The notes: generated by a model from the letters alone, not told the origin. Positions 1-10,811 are shown, counted from the first letter of the stretch. The stretch is DNA of 64,000 nt from Fervidobacterium pennivorans (GCF_001644665.1 NZ_CP011393.1:434001-498000); one strand, 5' to 3'. Translations and numbers: made by a program.

Positions 1-2357
1 TAGTTGTTTTATTCCCAATTGTCTGGGTCGTCTCTACGTCCTTAAGACGTGACAATGCAGCGTTTTCAACTAAATTGTTTAGTAGTAGAATGACTCTTCA
101 AAACTACATAGATCTTATAGCACCCGAGAAAAATGGACCAAGATTGGTTTCTGATATGGACGCACTTATTCTGATGGCACCTCCTCATGATAAGATTACG
201 ATCGAAAAAGCAAAAGAACTTTTCCAGAACGATGTCAAAAGATTCAAGATGTACATTCAAGAAACCGAAAAATTGAAAAAAGAAATAGACAATGCAATTT
301 CTTATCTTAATGATTATTTTGAAAAGAATTCGCAGTCGCTCACGAAATCTTACATAGCTGATATAGACAGCATTATTAAAGAACTCCAATTTGAAAAACC
401 AAAAAAATATTTAGAGGTTGCTGCTTATGAATTGTACTCTCAGGGTGAGGACCTAAGCTCTATCCCAGAAGTTGACCCATATGCAGGTCAACAGGACTGG
501 GAAGATATGATTGGTAAAAGAAAAGCGAAATTAGAAGAGTTGAATAATGAAAAGGTGACTTTGCAAAGTGCTATTGAACCTCTGGAAAAAACATATCGAA
601 CATACCAAAGTCAATATCTAAGCCTTTCTAGAACCATTCGGTCTTTCTTGGTTCCACAGCTAAAGGAATACTCCTTGGTTCTCAATTCTGCGTCTGACTT
701 GCTCGATGCTGCGAAGGTCTCTAATGTTTTGGCAGAATCATTACCAGAAGAAAATACAATATTAGAAAGTTTCAAAACAACATTTGAACAGATAAAAGGT
801 ATCCAATTGAATGTTCAGAAGTTTGATGATTTGAAAGATATTGGCGAAGCGTTGTCAGAATTTCAGAAGGGATATAACCAAGTAATTAACAAATGGGCAC
901 AGGCAACAAACAAGGATAAAGCACCATTTGCCGATTTCTTGAATACAATAGATGTCTTTACAACGAGAATAGCAAGTACAATAAACGAAACTGTAAGCTT
1001 AATGAACAGGTTAAACAAAGTAACCGAGAAAATGTTACAATTGCAAGTGGAAATAACGAAATACAAGAGCAGGTATGCTAAGATTGAAGAAGAAATCAAC
1101 AACATTAGTGCTGAGCTTACAAAAGCTTACGAGCTTTTACATGATTCATTGTTGTACCTAAAAGCGAAACTTGCAATTACCCAACTTGAAAAAATAAAAA
1201 CTTTAGTTGCTAACATGAAACTCCCAGCTCAACTCCAAATGCTTAACATTCAATCTAAGAGGATATTCGGAATCACGACAGATGTAGCAAGCATGATAAA
1301 TGACCAAAAGAAGCAGAATAAGGTCAGGAAAATAGCTTCTAAGCTCGATTGGCCAGGTACTGCGAAAGACATGTTTACGAACTACGAAATTTTCTCGCAA
1401 AACTATGAATCTTTCATAAATGATTTAAAGGTTTACCTTGCGGATATAGAAATTCAGGGTCCTAAGTTTATGCCTGTTTCGAAGACAGGCGTAAAGGTCA
1501 GACCTGTTGCTATGGAACGTCTAATCGATACGGTGCTTTCTGTGTACAGGAACAACGTAGTACCTAATATGAATGTTATGTCGAGAAAGTCTTCCGAACT
1601 ATCTGATAAGCTAAATATAAAAGAACTTTCAGTGAGCTTGAAAAAACTCGATGGGGCGGCATTCAGGATCGACCAAATTTGGCAAAGAAAACCAGACCAT
1701 TATATGTTGAAGTGGATTATGAACAGTGTTATTGTCTCTCTCAGCGTAGCAATTATAATAACTGCGGTAACTGCTCTTGCAGCGTATCCATTCAGTAGGA
1801 TGAGGTTTAGAGGGAGAAAGTATGGAATCATGGCGTTATTGCTCATTCAAATGTTCCCAGCAATTATGTACATGATAGCTATTTACACATTCTTATCGTT
1901 CGCTGGAAAGTATATTCCAGGGTTTGGATTGAGTAAGCTATCTGGTTTGATATTTGCTTATCTTGGTGGTATTGCATATAATATGTACCTTATAAAAGGT
2001 TATTACGATACTATCCCAGACTCACTAGAAGAAGCAGCTTTAATTGATGGCGCAACGAGATGGCAGACATTTGTGAAAATAGTTCTTCCTCTAGCTTCTC
2101 CGATTCTTGCGGTTATCGTTATCCTTACGTTCATGGGTACGTTTAACGAATTCGTTCTTGCAAGGATTATATTACAAGATGTTAAACAGTACACATATGC
2201 TATAGGTTTGTACACGTTCTCGACAGGTCCTTTTGAAACACAATGGGGATTGTTCACAGCAGCTGCAATGATAGGTATGGTACCAATGGTGATTCTATTC
2301 TTATTGATGCAAAAATATATTGTCGGTGGTCTTGTGAAAGGAGCGGTTAAAGGATAA
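1..2357 (+). CDS. malG: Maltose-type ABC transporter permease MalG, enlarged, 5' end outside window
   Basis: Inner-membrane permease of a maltose/maltodextrin-type ABC importer. The frame is open to the left edge (first full codon at base 3) and begins in what resembles the first membrane helix of MalG (FPIVWVVSTSLRR), so the start codon is upstream and a TTG at 75 is not the true start. After this comes an insert of about 500 residues rich in Lys, Glu, Leu and Gln with coiled-coil character (visible residues about 60-560). The normal permease core then resumes with several membrane helices, the EAA loop (EEAALIDGATRWQ) that contacts the ATPase, and a C-terminus (GGLVKGAVKG) very like E. coli MalG. 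Classical MalG is about 300 residues, so this one is more than twice as long. Oversized MalG proteins are, to my recollection, typical of Thermotogales. The stop codon overlaps the next start (TAATG). Family assignment is firm; the sugar is inferred. Confidence 0.93.
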   Translation, partial: VVLFPIVWVVSTSLRRDNAAFSTKLFSSRMTLQNYIDLIAPEKNGPRLVSDMDALILMAPPHDKITIEKAKELFQNDVKRFKMYIQETEKLKKEIDNAISYLNDYFEKNSQSLTKSYIADIDSIIKELQFEKPKKYLEVAAYELYSQGEDLSSIPEVDPYAGQQDWEDMIGKRKAKLEELNNEKVTLQSAIEPLEKTYRTYQSQYLSLSRTIRSFLVPQLKEYSLVLNSASDLLDAAKVSNVLAESLPEENTILESFKTTFEQIKGIQLNVQKFDDLKDIGEALSEFQKGYNQVINKWAQATNKDKAPFADFLNTIDVFTTRIASTINETVSLMNRLNKVTEKMLQLQVEITKYKSRYAKIEEEINNISAELTKAYELLHDSLLYLKAKLAITQLEKIKTLVANMKLPAQLQMLNIQSKRIFGITTDVASMINDQKKQNKVRKIASKLDWPGTAKDMFTNYEIFSQNYESFINDLKVYLADIEIQGPKFMPVSKTGVKVRPVAMERLIDTVLSVYRNNVVPNMNVMSRKSSELSDKLNIKELSVSLKKLDGAAFRIDQIWQRKPDHYMLKWIMNSVIVSLSVAIIITAVTALAAYPFSRMRFRGRKYGIMALLLIQMFPAIMYMIAIYTFLSFAGKYIPGFGLSKLSGLIFAYLGGIAYNMYLIKGYYDTIPDSLEEAALIDGATRWQTFVKIVLPLASPILAVIVILTFMGTFNEFVLARIILQDVKQYTYAIGLYTFSTGPFETQWGLFTAAAMIGMVPMVILFLLMQKYIVGGLVKGAVKG

Positions 2358-3532
2358 TGAGCGTTGGTGATGGGCTGATTTCTCCCCAGTACGATAGTTC
2401 TATTGTCAATCTTGTTTCGACATTTCTCAAACACTTTGCGATTCAATCAAACCATCCTGAATACCCCCTCGAAGGCAACTTCGAGGGGTTTTTCCACAAT
2501 GTGAAAAAAATAGTGATATTCTTGATAGATGGAATGGGATATAACAAGTTCTTAAAAATCAATACGAATATTGGTTTCAGGGATATTATAAAGGTTTCAA
2601 GTGTTTTTCCAACCACAACTGTTGCTGCTGTGACAAGTTGGTTTACTGGAAAGACACCAAAAGAGCATGGCCTTCTTGGTTATATTTTGTATCTACGTGA
2701 GATAGGTTCAATTACAAATATGATTGAGTTCACCTATCCAGGTGTAGAAGGTGGCATATTTTCTGGGCTCATCAAAAAACGGTTACATAGATTAGATAAC
2801 GTCTTCGACCTTTTGAAAGACAGAGGGTTTTACGGAGGAGTCTTAACGCATGCTAACATTTCCAACTCAGGTCTTTCTTATCTAATACATAAAAATGCGC
2901 ACGTGATGGGGTATTACTATATGGGAGATTTGTTGGCTACTTTGAAAAAAAAGCTTGCTGAAGACTGGCAAGGGATTCTTTACATCTACTGGGGTCATCT
3001 GGATGGTTTGGGACATAAGAAGGGTCCAGATAGTGAAGCTTACGAAATGGAAATGACAAGGCTACTTTTAGAAATTAAGAAATTCGCCGAAGAACACATA
3101 CCTAATGATACACTTCTTGTAGTTACATCTGATCATGGCATGGTGCAAATACCAAGTTCGACAAACTATTTCTTGAAACCAACAGATACATTCAACAAAC
3201 TTTTAGTATCACCTCCAGGGGGAGAGATGAGAATGATGTATTTCTATTTAGTAAAAAAGAGCAACTACGAATTCTTAAGGAACTACTTCGAAGAAAACTA
3301 TCCTTCGAGCTGCGTATTTCTAACAAGCAGAGAAGCTGTGGATATGGGACTTTTTGGACCTGGGAGAGTGCATCCAGAGTTGTATAACAGAATAGGTGAT
3401 GCTATAATGATAACGAAGTCGAATAACGCATTCACATATTTGTATAGCGGTGGCGAAGAGAGGCTTGCTGGTATGCATGGTAGCTTAACCGAAGATGAGG
3501 TATTTGTTCCCGCAGTTTTTATAAGAAGATAA
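2357..3532 (+). CDS. Alkaline-phosphatase-superfamily type I phosphodiesterase / nucleotide pyrophosphatase
   Basis: Metal-dependent phosphohydrolase of the alkaline phosphatase superfamily, 391 residues. Motifs in order: a metal-binding Asp in IVIFLIDGMGY (about residue 57), a Thr nucleophile region in SVFPTTTVAAVTSW, Asp and His ligands in YWGHLDGLGHKKGPDS, the DH pair in VVTSDHGM, and a late His in LAGMHGSLTEDE. All ligand types for a two-metal active site are present. There is no signal peptide, so it probably acts in the cytoplasm; the substrate cannot be told. The start ATG overlaps the malG stop codon, suggesting translational coupling. A second in-frame start, GTG at 2501, lies just after a terminator-like hairpin at 2465-2493, but the residues before it (IVNLVSTFLKHF) resemble the N-terminus of relatives, so I prefer 2357. 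Confidence 0.85.
   Translation: MSVGDGLISPQYDSSIVNLVSTFLKHFAIQSNHPEYPLEGNFEGFFHNVKKIVIFLIDGMGYNKFLKINTNIGFRDIIKVSSVFPTTTVAAVTSWFTGKTPKEHGLLGYILYLREIGSITNMIEFTYPGVEGGIFSGLIKKRLHRLDNVFDLLKDRGFYGGVLTHANISNSGLSYLIHKNAHVMGYYYMGDLLATLKKKLAEDWQGILYIYWGHLDGLGHKKGPDSEAYEMEMTRLLLEIKKFAEEHIPNDTLLVVTSDHGMVQIPSSTNYFLKPTDTFNKLLVSPPGGEMRMMYFYLVKKSNYEFLRNYFEENYPSSCVFLTSREAVDMGLFGPGRVHPELYNRIGDAIMITKSNNAFTYLYSGGEERLAGMHGSLTEDEVFVPAVFIRR
2465..2493 (+). terminator. Intrinsic terminator-like hairpin inside coding sequence
   Basis: Perfect 10-bp stem (CCCCTCGAAG with CTTCGAGGGG), GCAA tetraloop of the GNRA type, then five T. It lies 107 bases after the malG stop codon but inside the next open reading frame (codons 37-46). 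It has every feature of a rho-independent terminator. Confidence 0.7.
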
Positions 3533-3535
3533 TAA

Positions 3536-4960
<1,425 letters not shown>

Positions 4961-4984
4961 AAAACACATAAGGGGTTGGAAGCC

Positions 4985-6112
4985 TTGAAGATTCAGAGCG
5001 TGTACAAAAACGATAAATTAGAGATTGTCAAAATCGAAGAGAAGAATGGTAGATTTTATGCGTACGCTTTTTCATCACCGTTTTATCCTGATGGAAAAGG
5101 TGGACAACTTGGAGATAGAGGAAAAATCGGCAACATCGACGTATTAGCTGTAAGTGAAAGAGACGGTTTTGTTGTCCATGAACTTTCTGGAATAATAGAA
5201 CCAGGTATATACGATGTGCAAATCGACCAACTTCGTAGGAAAGATATCGCACAACAACATACTGCGCAGCATATATTGTCAGCAGCTTTCATAGAAGTTG
5301 CTGAAATTGAGACTGTTAGCTTTCACATGGGCGAAGAGTATTCAACTATAGACTTGGACATACCATTTGTGGAACCAGAGGTCACTGAGGAAACAGAAGA
5401 TTTGGCAAACAGGATTGTTCAATCATGCACACAGGTAGAGGAAATAGTAACAGATTTCGAAGGAGTTAAGGCTTTCGAATTGAGAAAACCTTTGAGTGAC
5501 AAGGTAAAGGGAAAGGTAAGGTTAATAAAAATAGCGAACCTAGATATCTCGGCGTGCGGTGGGTTTCATGTTGATAATACCGGCGAGATAGGTGTTGTAA
5601 AGATTATAGATCTGGAAAAAGTAAAAGGTAACCTCACAAGGGTGTATTTTGTCGCAGGTGTAAGGGCTGTAAGATATTTCAGAAAGTACAACAATGTGCT
5701 TAAGAACCTTTCAAGACAGTTAACTTCTTCAATCGATGAACTGAACCAGCGTGTTGAAAAGATAATCAACGAACTTCGGGAGAAAAGTTCGTTGCTTTCA
5801 AAAGTTTCACAAGACTATGCTGAATTATTGAAACAAGCTATTGAAAACAACGATTTTGTCTACTTCGAAGGTTACACAGAAGTTGGAAATTTCTTGTCAA
5901 AAATTGTTGACAACCAGTTCTTAGTTTTTTACGATGGTAGCAAGTACATCATCGGTTCAAAAAAGTATGATGTACGGAAATTTGTAAAAGCATTAATTGA
6001 AAAATTTGGAGGAAAGGGTGGAGGAAAAGAAGAGTTTGCAAATTACATACCAAATAGAAAGTTGTCAGCAACAGATTTTGAGACTGTTTTTTCCGAGGTC
6101 TACAACAAATAG
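4985..6112 (+). CDS. AlaX-type alanyl-tRNA editing hydrolase with DHHA1-like tail
   Basis: Free-standing relative of the alanyl-tRNA synthetase editing domain, expected to hydrolyse mischarged tRNA-Ala (for example with Ser or Gly). The zinc-binding HxxxH appears as QQHTAQHIL (His 92 and 96) and the second pair as SACGGFHVDN (about residue 190). A predicted coiled coil follows, then a C-terminal segment with a Gly-rich FGGKGGGKEEFA motif like the DHHA1 domain of AlaRS, so this is a long AlaX form of 375 residues. I place the start at the TTG at 4985, nine bases after AGGGG, instead of the TTG at 4976, which directly abuts that ribosome site. It follows gltX by 24 bases and probably shares its transcript. 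Confidence 0.88.
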   Translation: MKIQSVYKNDKLEIVKIEEKNGRFYAYAFSSPFYPDGKGGQLGDRGKIGNIDVLAVSERDGFVVHELSGIIEPGIYDVQIDQLRRKDIAQQHTAQHILSAAFIEVAEIETVSFHMGEEYSTIDLDIPFVEPEVTEETEDLANRIVQSCTQVEEIVTDFEGVKAFELRKPLSDKVKGKVRLIKIANLDISACGGFHVDNTGEIGVVKIIDLEKVKGNLTRVYFVAGVRAVRYFRKYNNVLKNLSRQLTSSIDELNQRVEKIINELREKSSLLSKVSQDYAELLKQAIENNDFVYFEGYTEVGNFLSKIVDNQFLVFYDGSKYIIGSKKYDVRKFVKALIEKFGGKGGGKEEFANYIPNRKLSATDFETVFSEVYNK

Positions 6113-6144
6113 TTATCGAAAACTATTTACTGGAGGTGTTCAGT

Positions 6145-7389
6145 ATGGGTGCGTCAAAAAAGTTGTTCATATTCGGACTATTACTTTTTGTTTCAGTCTT
6201 TGCATTTTCTAACGCCTTAAAATTTTTGCCAAAAGACTACTCAGCAATTCTTTACATTCCTGACGTTCCAAAAGCTTACGAAGAGTTTAAGGCATTGCCC
6301 ATAGGTCAAACTTTATTAGCAGATACAGGAATAGGTTTGGAGTCACTTGTTAGAGGCGTATTAGAACAGCAACTCTTATCGATGAAATACACATTAGATG
6401 ATTTTGACTTGTTTAGCAAGGAAATGCTCGTTGTCATTGACAAAGATGGAAATATGACTGTTGTGTTGGGACCTGTAAAGAGTCCTACGAAAGTTAGGAA
6501 GGTATTGGAAAGTTTCCTGGAGGCAGAGACATTAAAAAAAGTTAAATTTACCGAGAACTACTTTATATATTCTGATGTGCAAGTTGGTGGCGGTAAAGTT
6601 CCAGCGAATTTGCTTTCAAATCTCAAGGGAAACCTTGGAGTAACATATTCCTACGTGACAGATGGTAAAATCACATTCGAAGGTTACGGATATATGAGAA
6701 TTGAAAACAACGCACTTACTTTCTATCAAAAGTTGGATGCCAAAACGGCAGATGCGAAAAATGTGCTCAAAACGTTGCAAAATACAAAACCTATTGATAT
6801 CTTTGCCGACAAGAATGTAGGTGGAGATTTATTGCTGTTTGTGAACAGACCTATTCCTGATGTGTTGAGAAAAACATTTTTAGATGCCTTAGCCTCTAAC
6901 TTTAATATAACCAATGTGAATGCGACAGGGGTAATGTATCTTTCTGCAGATGTTGGTGCAGCAGTTAGTGCATTGCTAAGCACTGATACGCAAACAGGAA
7001 ATTCTAAATCTAGTCAAACAACACCTCAGGTAAGTATATCTGCGTACTCTGTTGTTTTCGGGACAGGTTTCAAAATGCCTGCTGAGGTGAAAAAGTACGT
7101 AACGATAGGTTCTGAGAAGTACGGAGTATTAACCACTGAAAATGGAATGGAAAGTTATATACTGATAAAGAACGACAGAATGATAACCTATACGGTAAAT
7201 CCGACCAAATACAAACCAGGCGACAGAACCTTTTTCACATCAATTTATGATTCAAAATACTTCATGGGAATATTCCTTAACTTTGAACCACTTATCAATA
7301 CTATGTTGGGCAAAAAAGTTAAATCATCAGGTGTTTTCGTATCCTACATTGAAGGTGATTCGATTATCCAAAAAGGAACTGTGAAGTGA
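6145..7389 (+). CDS. Exported protein of unknown function, possibly DUF3352-like
   Basis: A 414-residue protein with a signal peptide (Lys-Lys followed by LFIFGLLLFVSVFAF, cleavage probably after FSNA, about residue 22). The body begins LKFLPKDYSAILYIPD, a pattern resembling DUF3352 proteins that open with a Leu-Pro element and an 'AILYIPD' strand; this is a weak resemblance. No catalytic motif is seen. Start ATG at 6145 is seven bases after GGAGGT; an upstream GTG lies within that ribosome site and is unlikely. It sits directly before two small membrane proteins with related C-terminal domains, so the three may act together in the envelope. Confidence 0.7.
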   Translation: MGASKKLFIFGLLLFVSVFAFSNALKFLPKDYSAILYIPDVPKAYEEFKALPIGQTLLADTGIGLESLVRGVLEQQLLSMKYTLDDFDLFSKEMLVVIDKDGNMTVVLGPVKSPTKVRKVLESFLEAETLKKVKFTENYFIYSDVQVGGGKVPANLLSNLKGNLGVTYSYVTDGKITFEGYGYMRIENNALTFYQKLDAKTADAKNVLKTLQNTKPIDIFADKNVGGDLLLFVNRPIPDVLRKTFLDALASNFNITNVNATGVMYLSADVGAAVSALLSTDTQTGNSKSSQTTPQVSISAYSVVFGTGFKMPAEVKKYVTIGSEKYGVLTTENGMESYILIKNDRMITYTVNPTKYKPGDRTFFTSIYDSKYFMGIFLNFEPLINTMLGKKVKSSGVFVSYIEGDSIIQKGTVK

Positions 7390-7396
7390 GCATTGC

Positions 7397-7951
7397 ATGA
7401 CAAATGCCAGTGGTGGAAAGGAAAGTAAGGGTTGTTTAAGCTGTTTAATTTCATTTGTTGTTTTTCTCTTTTTAATCTCTGTACTAGCATCTATACTTGA
7501 GGTGCTGATACCTTTCGGTATTTTCAGAGTCTTCCCAACATTAATGCGAGCCTTCGTAGTTGTTGTGCTTATTGCTTTTGCTTTTATGACGTTTATTATA
7601 ATCTCGTCACTTATCAAAGAAAAGGTCAGAACTCAACAACGTCAGCAGGAAACTGCTGAACAAAAGGAAACTTTGATTCAATCAGAAGGCGAACATAGTA
7701 GAGAATACCAAAAAACTTTAGTATATTCGTCTGAAACCAACACAAAAGTGGATAAGTTAGATGTTCAAGAAGCATTTAGAATTCTTGGCTTGCAGCCCGG
7801 TGTTTCTTATACAAAGGTGGGCGAGAGATACTATGAGCTTGTTAAGAAAGTAAATAACATGAAAATTAGCGAGGAACATAGGCGGTTGGTGCTTGAAGAA
7901 TTGGCAAGAGCGTACGAGGTGTTAACTGAACACTATTCAAAAATGAGTTAA
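7397..7951 (+). CDS. Membrane protein with degenerate J-like C-terminal domain
   Basis: A 184-residue protein. Two hydrophobic segments (about residues 14-37 and 44-70) are followed by a Gln/Glu-rich linker and a C-terminal domain from about residue 122. That domain reads FRILGLQPGVSYTKVGERYYELVKK at its start (quoted in part: FRILGLQPGV, then GERYYELVKK) and AYEVLTEHYSKM at its end, a layout like helices I, II and IV of a DnaJ J-domain. The HPD tripeptide needed to stimulate Hsp70 is absent; the region between reads VNNMKISEEHRR. It starts 7 bases after the exported protein at 6145-7389. Function unknown. Confidence 0.65.
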   Translation: MTNASGGKESKGCLSCLISFVVFLFLISVLASILEVLIPFGIFRVFPTLMRAFVVVVLIAFAFMTFIIISSLIKEKVRTQQRQQETAEQKETLIQSEGEHSREYQKTLVYSSETNTKVDKLDVQEAFRILGLQPGVSYTKVGERYYELVKKVNNMKISEEHRRLVLEELARAYEVLTEHYSKMS

Positions 7952-7974
7952 AGTTATAAAGACGGGGTGGTATT

Positions 7975-8370
7975 ATGGACTTTGAATTCTATTACTATTT
8001 TCCAATACCACCGATTAGTTGGGTTTTTCTGGTTCTTAGGATAGGAGCTATAATACTAATTTTTTACACATTATACGTGCTTCTTAGATTTTTCACAGAA
8101 CCGGAATCAGAAACGAATGTTGGTAGAAGGCGTGAATTTCAAAAAAGAAGAGGTGCAATAGGTGGTATTGATAATGAAGAACTATTAAGAGCCCTTAAAA
8201 CCTTTGGGCTAACTCCTTCTGATAATTACTGGGACGCATCTTACAGATATTACAACTTAAGAAAGGCTATACTAGCTTCTAACTTGCCAGCTGAAGAGAA
8301 AGAGTCAAAGCTTCAAGAGATAGATAAGATGTTCGAAATAGTTTCTGACTACTATTCGAAAAAGGGTTAA
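7975..8370 (+). CDS. Small membrane protein with degenerate J-like domain, paralogue of the preceding gene
   Basis: A 131-residue protein with one membrane helix near the N-terminus (about residues 14-38), a basic linker (RRREFQKRRG) and a C-terminal domain that parallels the preceding gene: ALKTFGLTPSDNYWDASYRY early and MFEIVSDYYSKKG at the very end. The ends YSKMS and YSKKG of the two proteins suggest duplication. It too lacks an HPD motif. It lies 23 bases after its neighbour and is followed by a strong terminator, so it closes the operon. Function unknown. Confidence 0.65.
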   Translation: MDFEFYYYFPIPPISWVFLVLRIGAIILIFYTLYVLLRFFTEPESETNVGRRREFQKRRGAIGGIDNEELLRALKTFGLTPSDNYWDASYRYYNLRKAILASNLPAEEKESKLQEIDKMFEIVSDYYSKKG

Positions 8371-8379
8371 GAAAATAAG

Positions 8380-8407
8380 AAAAAGGAGGCCATAAAGCCT
8401 CCTTTTT
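8380..8407. terminator. Bidirectional intrinsic terminator
   Basis: An 11-bp stem (AAAAAGGAGGC with GCCTCCTTTTT) around a 6-base loop; the arms supply T runs on both strands. It separates the + strand operon ending at 8370 from metH, which ends at 8407 on the - strand. Confidence 0.9.
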
Positions 8408-10761
8408 CATCGATTGTTACTCAAAATTTGCTTACACAACTTAACGGCTTCCTGGGCATCTTTTGCATAATAACTTCCGAACCTTTTAGCAAGCTCTTCA
8501 TTCATTGAAGCACCACCAGCTATGACAGGAATTTCTATTCCATTATCTCTAAGTGTTTTGACCACCTGTCCGACCTGGATAACAGTTGTTGTCATCATTG
8601 CTGACAAGCCTACTATATCTGGTTTTAATTCCTTAACTTTTTCCAAAATAACAGTTGCCGGCACATCCTTGCCTATATCAATTACTTCAAATCCTGCACT
8701 TTCTAAAACTGTTGCCACTATTTTCTTTCCAATATCGTGAATGTCACCTTCCACTGTTGCAAGAAGAATCCTGCCCAACTTTACAGAATCCTTTTCTGTC
8801 ACCATGGAGAGTAACTTGTTAAATATGGGCTTCGAAGTTTCTGCCGCAAGAATCAAATGAGGAAGATAAATCTTGTTTTCAGCATAAAGGTTGCCTATTT
8901 CTTCCATTGCTTTAGCAAGAATTGTTTGAATTATCTCGATTGGTGTTAATGTATCTAAGAAGGACAGTACGTATCTTTCCGCATCACTTAAGTTACCACG
9001 AAGGAGTAAATGTACTAATTCGCTACTTTTTACTTCTTCACTTATTCGAACACTTTCCTTTCCTAAAATTCGTTTCATACCTCTTAGAATTTTCATAGTC
9101 GCATCTTCTGATGTATTCAAGATTGCTCCTGATAACCCCGCATGCATTGCTAAAGCCAGGAATGAAGCATTTAACTCATCGCGATTTGGCATTCCAAAAC
9201 TGAAATTGGAAAGCCCTATCATTGTTTTTATTCCATCGGCTGAGAGTTTCTTGATAGTTTCAAGTGTTACGTTGTAATCTTGGTTTGCTCCAATTGGTAA
9301 AACTAACGGGTCAACAAAAATTCTTGAACGGTCTACTCCTTGGCTTTCTAGGTATTCCACAGCCATTTTACCTAATGCGTACCTTTCCTCTGCCGTCTTC
9401 GGTATCTCCTTATCCATTGCAAGAACAATTAATAAACCACCATGCCTTTTGAGTAGCTTTATCTTCTTGTCGAGTTCTTCCTTCGTTGCTTTGGAAGAAT
9501 TAATCAACGGTCTTCCAGGATACTCCATCAATGCACTTTCTAGAAATTCGTTGTACTGAATATCGAAAGAGATTGGAATGCTTACAATTTTATCGAGTTC
9601 CACAAATGCCTTAGAAAAGTGTTCTTCTGATAAAACAGATTCTATTCCAAAATTAACATCGATTACCTGTGCTCCTTCTTGTTCCTGGGATTTGGCAAGT
9701 TTTAAAACGCTCTCAAAGCTAAATTCTCGAATTTCATTATGCAGTTTTTTTCTTGCGGAAGCGTTTATACGTTCCCCTACGACCAAGAATGGTGCAACGT
9801 TAACCATATGAACCCTGCTTGTAACTACATTCAGCTCTTCAACATTCCTAGTTTTTGGTTTTTTCAGACCAATATGTTGGACCATGTACTTGATGTGTTC
9901 CGGTCCTGTTCCACAACACCCACCTACGATATTCGCACCCATTTCAACGTAATCTTCGATGTATACAGTGAATTCTTCAGGGGTAGTTTTATAAGTCAAT
10001 TTCCCATCTGCGGACAGAACAGGTTTTCCAGCATTCGGTTCAACAAAAACCGGTTTTTTAGAAAGCGCAACCAATTTTTTTACAAGCGGTACCATCTTTT
10101 CAGGAGTCAGCGTGCAATTGATACCTATTGCATCAACATCTAAATCGTTGAACAAAGCAACGTAAACTTCTAAACTCGTACCTGTTACGGAAACGCCATT
10201 TTCTTCAAAAGTCATACTCACCAATATAGGCATTTCTGGAGCCACATCTCTTGCCGCCAAATACGCGAGTTTTGCCTCCTTTATATCACTCATTGTTTCA
10301 ATAATAATACCATCAACACCTGCACCAACAAGGACTTCAACTTGTTCTTTGAAAATGTTGTATACGTATTTTGATTTCAGTTCTCCAAGAGGTTCTATCA
10401 TTTCTCCGACGGAAGAGATATCACCTAAAACAAAAACCTGCTTGCTGGCTACTTTAGTTGCCTCTTTAGCAATTTTTACAGCAGATTGGTTAATCTCACT
10501 GAAATACTCATCATATCCCAATTTCATCAACTTATGCCGATTTGCACTGAAAGTGTTTGTAAGTAGAAAATCAACACCAGCGCGGACGTAATCAGCCTGT
10601 AGTGACAAAACTGCTTCAGCATTTGCGATGTTGAGCAACTCAATGGGTTCTCTGGTTTTAATATATCCTCGTTTGAAAAGTTCTGTACCATATGCACCAT
10701 CTAAGAACATCACTCTCTGCGATAGCAGTTCTGAAAACTTTTGTCTGGTAAGGGGTTCCAA
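8407..10761 (-). CDS. metH: Cobalamin-dependent methionine synthase without activation domain
   Basis: Transfers a methyl group from methyltetrahydrofolate via cobalamin to homocysteine, giving methionine. Domains in order over 784 residues: homocysteine-binding barrel (FLDGAYGTELFKRG near the N-terminus; zinc ligands in GINCTL and VGGCCGTGPEH), pterin-binding barrel (VGERINASARKKL onward, about 325), a helical cap and the B12-binding Rossmann domain with the lower-axial His motif GDIHDIGK (about 675). The protein stops after the B12 domain, so the C-terminal AdoMet-binding activation domain of E. coli MetH is missing. Thermotoga maritima also has a split or short MetH, from memory, with a separate reactivation protein; none is seen nearby. 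The TTG start follows a purine-rich GGAGGGAGAGG site. Confidence 0.93.
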   Translation of the reverse strand: MEPLTRQKFSELLSQRVMFLDGAYGTELFKRGYIKTREPIELLNIANAEAVLSLQADYVRAGVDFLLTNTFSANRHKLMKLGYDEYFSEINQSAVKIAKEATKVASKQVFVLGDISSVGEMIEPLGELKSKYVYNIFKEQVEVLVGAGVDGIIIETMSDIKEAKLAYLAARDVAPEMPILVSMTFEENGVSVTGTSLEVYVALFNDLDVDAIGINCTLTPEKMVPLVKKLVALSKKPVFVEPNAGKPVLSADGKLTYKTTPEEFTVYIEDYVEMGANIVGGCCGTGPEHIKYMVQHIGLKKPKTRNVEELNVVTSRVHMVNVAPFLVVGERINASARKKLHNEIREFSFESVLKLAKSQEQEGAQVIDVNFGIESVLSEEHFSKAFVELDKIVSIPISFDIQYNEFLESALMEYPGRPLINSSKATKEELDKKIKLLKRHGGLLIVLAMDKEIPKTAEERYALGKMAVEYLESQGVDRSRIFVDPLVLPIGANQDYNVTLETIKKLSADGIKTMIGLSNFSFGMPNRDELNASFLALAMHAGLSGAILNTSEDATMKILRGMKRILGKESVRISEEVKSSELVHLLLRGNLSDAERYVLSFLDTLTPIEIIQTILAKAMEEIGNLYAENKIYLPHLILAAETSKPIFNKLLSMVTEKDSVKLGRILLATVEGDIHDIGKKIVATVLESAGFEVIDIGKDVPATVILEKVKELKPDIVGLSAMMTTTVIQVGQVVKTLRDNGIEIPVIAGGASMNEELAKRFGSYYAKDAQEAVKLCKQILSNNR

Positions 10762-10811
10762 TTTTCCTCTCCCTCCTCTGCTCTTTTATATTTTGGTGTT
10801 CGTTTTTGTAT

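Noticed and set aside
3-389. Antisense and alternative-frame open reading frames inside malG and most other long genes.
   Set aside because: They overlap strong coding sequences, lack ribosome sites and show no family resemblance.
6105-6130. AAATAGTT ... AACTATTT inverted repeat between the AlaX-like gene and the exported protein.
   Set aside because: A weak AT-only stem with no T run after it; not enough for a terminator.
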